Source: Bacillota bacterium (lineage in GTDB: Bacteria > Bacillota > Clostridia > Oscillospirales > Ruminococcaceae). Taken from it: 9,589 nt of DNA. Below are positions 6,691-9,589 of the stretch, one piece after another. Below the pieces are notes generated by a model, which was given only the letters and a program-made list of their open reading frames with translations, searched no databases and was not told the DNA's origin. How positions within the stretch are numbered: the stretch's first letter is position 1; every line of letters begins with the position of its first letter. Location: positions 1-9,589 of the forward strand of contig JAEWZG010000092.1 in assembly GCA_023395435.1 (NCBI GenBank). Direction: 5' to 3'. Made by a program: the position numbers and the translations under genes.

Positions 6691-7863
6691 ATGTCACAGA
6701 CTATTGATCAGTTTAATTCACATGTAATGGGGTCTTACGGAAGATATGACCTTGTACTAGAGGGCGGAAAGGACAGAGCTGCTACTGATGAAGACGGCAA
6801 GCAATATATAGATTTTGGCAGTGGTATCGGAACGAATTCACTTGGTTATTGTAATGATAAATGGGTTGAGGCTATCTGCAATCAGGCACATAAGATTCAG
6901 CATACTTCAAATTATTATTACACAAAGATACAAGCTGATTTTGCGCAGAAGCTTTGCGATATGACAGGATATTCAAAAGTATTTTTCGGAAACAGTGGTG
7001 CAGAGGCAAATGAATGTGCTATAAAGCTTGCTAGGAAATATAGCTTTGATAAGTATGGAAAAGGCAGACACAATATAATTACACTCGTAAACTCATTTCA
7101 CGGAAGGACAATTGCAACATTATCAGCAACAGGACAGGATAATTTTCATAACTATTTCTTCCCGTTTCTTGAAGGCTTTATTAATGTTGAAGCAAACAAC
7201 ATTGAGGATTTAAAAGCAAAGCTTGACGATACAGTTTGTGCTGTTATGTTTGAGTTTGTACAGGGTGAGGGTGGAGTAGTTCCGCTCACAAAAGAGTTTG
7301 TTGATGCAATTATTGAGGAATGTGGAAAGAGGGATATCCTCACAATAGCCGATGAAGTTCAAACAGGTGTCGGCCGAACAGGAAAGCTCCTTACATCAGA
7401 AATATTTAATGTTAAGCCAAACATCACAACACTTGCAAAAGGGCTTGCTGGCGGAATACCAATTGGCGCTTGTCTTGCTGATACAAAATGCGATAATGTT
7501 TTCACACCAGGAACACATGGCTCAACCTTTGGTGGAAATCCAATAGCTTGCGCTGGCGGAATGGCTGTATTAGATACATTATCTGACAAAAAATTCATTG
7601 ATGAAGTTGCTGTAAAGGGAAAATACATTACAGATAAGCTTATGGAAATACCTGCTGTAAAGGCTGTCGACGGTATGGGCTTAATGCTTGGAATTACTTT
7701 TGAAAAAGATAATATGGCTGCTGGTGATGTTCTTAAAAAAGCACTCGACAAAGGTCTGCTTGTACTTACAGCAAAAGCAAAAATCCGTTTTCTCCCACCA
7801 CTCACAATTACTTATGATGAAATTGATAAGGGAATTACAATTATCAAAGAAATCCTAGCTTAA
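6691..7863 (+). CDS. argD: Acetylornithine aminotransferase
   Basis: ArgD converts N-acetylglutamate semialdehyde to N-acetylornithine with glutamate as amino donor and pyridoxal phosphate as cofactor. The 390-residue protein is of normal length for a class-III aminotransferase. GNSGAEANE (100-108) binds the cofactor phosphate, SFHGRT (135-140) stacks on the ring, D221 in ADEVQTGVGRTG contacts the pyridine nitrogen, and K250 in TTLAKGLAGG forms the Schiff base. HGSTFGGNP (276-284) is the second phosphate-binding motif. The ATG start follows AAGGAG (6675-6680) by ten bases. The arginine context favours acetylornithine over ornithine or 4-aminobutyrate as substrate; some ArgD proteins also act in lysine synthesis, which cannot be judged here. 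Genes encoding GNAT domains lie on both sides. Confidence 0.95.
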   Translation: MSQTIDQFNSHVMGSYGRYDLVLEGGKDRAATDEDGKQYIDFGSGIGTNSLGYCNDKWVEAICNQAHKIQHTSNYYYTKIQADFAQKLCDMTGYSKVFFGNSGAEANECAIKLARKYSFDKYGKGRHNIITLVNSFHGRTIATLSATGQDNFHNYFFPFLEGFINVEANNIEDLKAKLDDTVCAVMFEFVQGEGGVVPLTKEFVDAIIEECGKRDILTIADEVQTGVGRTGKLLTSEIFNVKPNITTLAKGLAGGIPIGACLADTKCDNVFTPGTHGSTFGGNPIACAGGMAVLDTLSDKKFIDEVAVKGKYITDKLMEIPAVKAVDGMGLMLGITFEKDNMAAGDVLKKALDKGLLVLTAKAKIRFLPPLTITYDEIDKGITIIKEILA

Positions 7864-7884
7864 CTGACTGGTGGTGAATTAAAA

Positions 7885-8334
7885 ATGGAAATCAGAAGGG
7901 CAACAATCAAGGATTTAGACAGGCTTATCAAAAACAGAATTAAATTTGTTTCTGATATCGGTGAAATATCTTCACCTGAGGAATTTTCTGAGTCCACTAG
8001 TAATTACTTTAAAAGTCATATAGAAAAAGATGATCTCATTATATGGATGGCTGTTGATAAGGATGAAATCGTTGCAACAGTTGAACTAAGCATTTATGAG
8101 ATTATGCCGACACTTTCATGTATGTGTGGTAAAACAGGGTATCTGCTCAATGTATGGACAGATGAAAATTACAGACGACAGGGGCTTGCAACGAAGCTCC
8201 TTGATAATACTTTGGAAGATGCAAAAAAAGCAGGAGTAATGAATATTAGCCTTAAAGCAACTAATCAAGGCAGACCTGTTTATGAAAAACTTGGATTTAA
8301 AAATATTCCAAATGGAATGGAAATAAAATTATAA
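7885..8334 (+). CDS. GNAT family N-acetyltransferase
   Basis: This 149-residue protein is a complete single-domain GNAT enzyme that transfers an acetyl group from acetyl-CoA to an amine. MEIRRATIKDLDRL is the first strand and helix. LLNVWTDENYRRQGLATKLL (87-106) contains the RRQGLA acetyl-CoA loop. GRPVYEKLGF (129-138) is the family's closing motif, with Y133 as the likely general acid. The start is ATG, eight bases after a GTGGTG purine site (7871-7876) and 21 bases after argD; argF follows 34 bases downstream. Its place between argD and argF makes a pathway-related amine a fair guess, but neither an ArgA role nor any other substrate can be read from the sequence. It is not close to the GNAT part of the upstream fusion beyond shared motifs. 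Confidence 0.85.
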   Translation: MEIRRATIKDLDRLIKNRIKFVSDIGEISSPEEFSESTSNYFKSHIEKDDLIIWMAVDKDEIVATVELSIYEIMPTLSCMCGKTGYLLNVWTDENYRRQGLATKLLDNTLEDAKKAGVMNISLKATNQGRPVYEKLGFKNIPNGMEIKL

Positions 8335-8368
8335 AAAAATTATAGAGATAATATAGAGGAGGAAAATT

Positions 8369-9271
8369 ATGAAACATTTACTTAAAATGCTTGATTTATC
8401 AAAAGAAGAAATTATTGATATTTTAAATCTTGCAGATCAGCTAAAATATGAGCTAAAGCACGGAATTCCACACCCACACCTTAAAGGGAAATCACTTGGT
8501 ATGATTTTTCAGAAGTCATCAACACGTACACGTGTTTCTTTTGAAACAGGGATGCATCAGTTAGGTGGCCACCCATTGTTCTTGTCATCTGCTGACCTTC
8601 AGATTGGACGTGGTGAGCCTGTACAGGATACAGCACGCGTTCTTTCAAGGTACATTGACGGTATTATGATTCGTACATTTGAACAAAAGGAAGTTGAAGA
8701 CCTCGCAGCGTTTGGTAATATTCCTGTTATAAACGGACTTACTGATTTTAGTCATCCGTGTCAGGTTCTTGCTGATCTTATGACAATCCGTGAATTTAAA
8801 GGACGTTTTGAAGGACTTAAAATGTGCTTTATCGGTGACGGAAACAATATGGCGAACTCACTTACTGTCGGCTGTTTAAAGGTCGGTATGGATGTTGCAC
8901 TTGCTTGTCCTGAAGGATATGAGCCTGATCCAAAGATTCTTGAATTTGCAAAGGCATACCCTAACTTCAAGATTACTCATTCACCAGCAGAAGCTGCTAA
9001 AGATGCTGACGTTCTTATTACTGATGTATGGGCTTCAATGGGACAGGAGAAAGAAGCTAACGATCGTAAGATTGCATTTGAAGGTTACCAGATTAATGAT
9101 GAAATCATGGCACTAGCAAAGCCTGATGCTATAGTACAGCATTGTCTTCCTGCACATCGTGAGGAAGAAATTACGTCAAAGGTTTTTGAAGAACATTCAA
9201 GTGAGATATTTGAAGAGGCTGAAAACCGACTTCACGCACAGAAGGCTGTTCTCGTTAAATTAATGGCATAA
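8369..9271 (+). CDS. argF: Ornithine carbamoyltransferase, anabolic
   Basis: ArgF joins ornithine and carbamoyl phosphate to give citrulline. The 300-residue protein carries every family signature: STRTR (51-55) binds carbamoyl phosphate, HPCQ (129-132) and DFSHP form the second substrate site, DVWASMGQE (219-227) is the ornithine-binding SMG loop, and HCLPAHR (258-264) holds the reactive cysteine region. The length fits anabolic enzymes better than the longer catabolic ArcB type, and no arcA or arcC lies nearby. The ATG start follows AGGAGG (8357-8362) by six bases, one of the strongest sites in the window. It supplies citrulline to ArgG, which is not visible here. The gene ends only four bases before the next start, so coupled translation is likely. 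Confidence 0.97.
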   Translation: MKHLLKMLDLSKEEIIDILNLADQLKYELKHGIPHPHLKGKSLGMIFQKSSTRTRVSFETGMHQLGGHPLFLSSADLQIGRGEPVQDTARVLSRYIDGIMIRTFEQKEVEDLAAFGNIPVINGLTDFSHPCQVLADLMTIREFKGRFEGLKMCFIGDGNNMANSLTVGCLKVGMDVALACPEGYEPDPKILEFAKAYPNFKITHSPAEAAKDADVLITDVWASMGQEKEANDRKIAFEGYQINDEIMALAKPDAIVQHCLPAHREEEITSKVFEEHSSEIFEEAENRLHAQKAVLVKLMA

Positions 9272-9275
9272 GTGT

Positions 9276-9589
9276 ATGGAAAAGTACGAAAAGGGACTTA
9301 ACAAAAAGTCATTTTCAATTTATTATAATGGTGGCGAAATCTGGGCCGAACATCTTGACTCACTTGAAGATAAGAAAAGTCTTGTAATAGAAAAATTCAA
9401 AGAGGACTTAAAGATTATTTCAAGGCCATCAACAAGCTCATATATAATAGTAAATTTAGATGAAACTGTTGTTACAGATGACATTATTGAGCTTATACTA
9501 AACAGCTTTATTAATCTCGGCAAGCCATTGAAAAAGGTAGCATTTGTGGGATTAAGTTCAAAATACAAGAGATATATAAAGAAAAAATC
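9276..9589 (+). CDS. Unrecognised protein, N-terminal part (runs off window); possibly STAS-like
   Basis: An open frame starts at ATG 9276, four bases after the argF stop, and continues for 104 codons to the window edge without a stop. I cannot name the family. The protein begins MEKYEKGLNKKSFSIYYNGG. An acidic and lysine-rich helix follows, then a beta-strand pattern SYIIVNLDETVVTDDIIELI (about residues 62-81), and a second strand KKVAFVGLSSKYKRYIKK near the end of the visible part. The strand-helix-strand order resembles STAS/SpoIIAA-like small domains; this is inference. No clear ribosome binding site is present, which fits translation coupled to argF. The coding signal is the unbroken frame with normal codon use for this window. 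Confidence 0.65.
   Translation, partial: MEKYEKGLNKKSFSIYYNGGEIWAEHLDSLEDKKSLVIEKFKEDLKIISRPSTSSYIIVNLDETVVTDDIIELILNSFINLGKPLKKVAFVGLSSKYKRYIKKK

Noticed and set aside
7359..7805. Long minus-strand open frame opposite argD.
   Set aside because: It lies wholly within argD, whose catalytic motifs are intact; the reverse-strand protein is serine/proline-rich low-complexity sequence with no recognisable domain or ribosome binding site.

Overview
The window is a piece of an arginine-biosynthesis operon from a low-GC Gram-positive bacterium, most likely a gut-type member of the Clostridia (Ruminococcus/Eubacterium-like). This rests on the A/T-rich codons, strong purine-rich ribosome binding sites, some GTG/TTG starts and the style of the proteins; the genus is inference. 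Every supported gene is on the + strand. Gaps are short: the largest are 96 and 158 bases, and no stretch over 300 bases lacks a gene. I see no convincing terminator, so one long transcript, or a few overlapping ones, is likely.

Layout: 3' end of argH (argininosuccinate lyase); argC (type-2 acetylglutamyl-phosphate reductase); an iron-sulfur-flavoprotein-like gene; argJ; argB; a YbaK-like tRNA-editing-domain gene; a small two-helix membrane protein; a 17-codon relic of a second argB 3' end; a GNAT / middle-domain / transglutaminase-like fusion gene; argD; a second GNAT gene; argF; and the start of an unrecognised gene that runs off the right edge.

Together ArgJ, ArgB, ArgC, ArgD and ArgF take glutamate to citrulline, with ArgJ recycling the acetyl group from acetylornithine back to glutamate (the cyclic pathway). 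ArgH performs the last step to arginine. ArgG, needed between ArgF and ArgH, is not in the window and probably lies just upstream of argH. ArgB carries the N-terminal helix and C-terminal signature expected of arginine-inhibited enzymes.

The unusual part is that non-arginine genes sit at almost every junction of the operon. The block between argB and argD (about 4319-5700) stands out. Its three genes start with GTG, GTG and TTG while every complete arg gene starts with ATG. Its leucine codon use differs from that of argB. It also contains a relic matching the last 16 codons plus stop of argB with mostly silent differences. The simplest reading is that this block, or the argB next to it, arrived by recombination with a related but diverged arg locus. 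The multi-domain GNAT/transglutaminase-like protein just before argD is the best candidate for an uncharacterised function tied to arginine metabolism.
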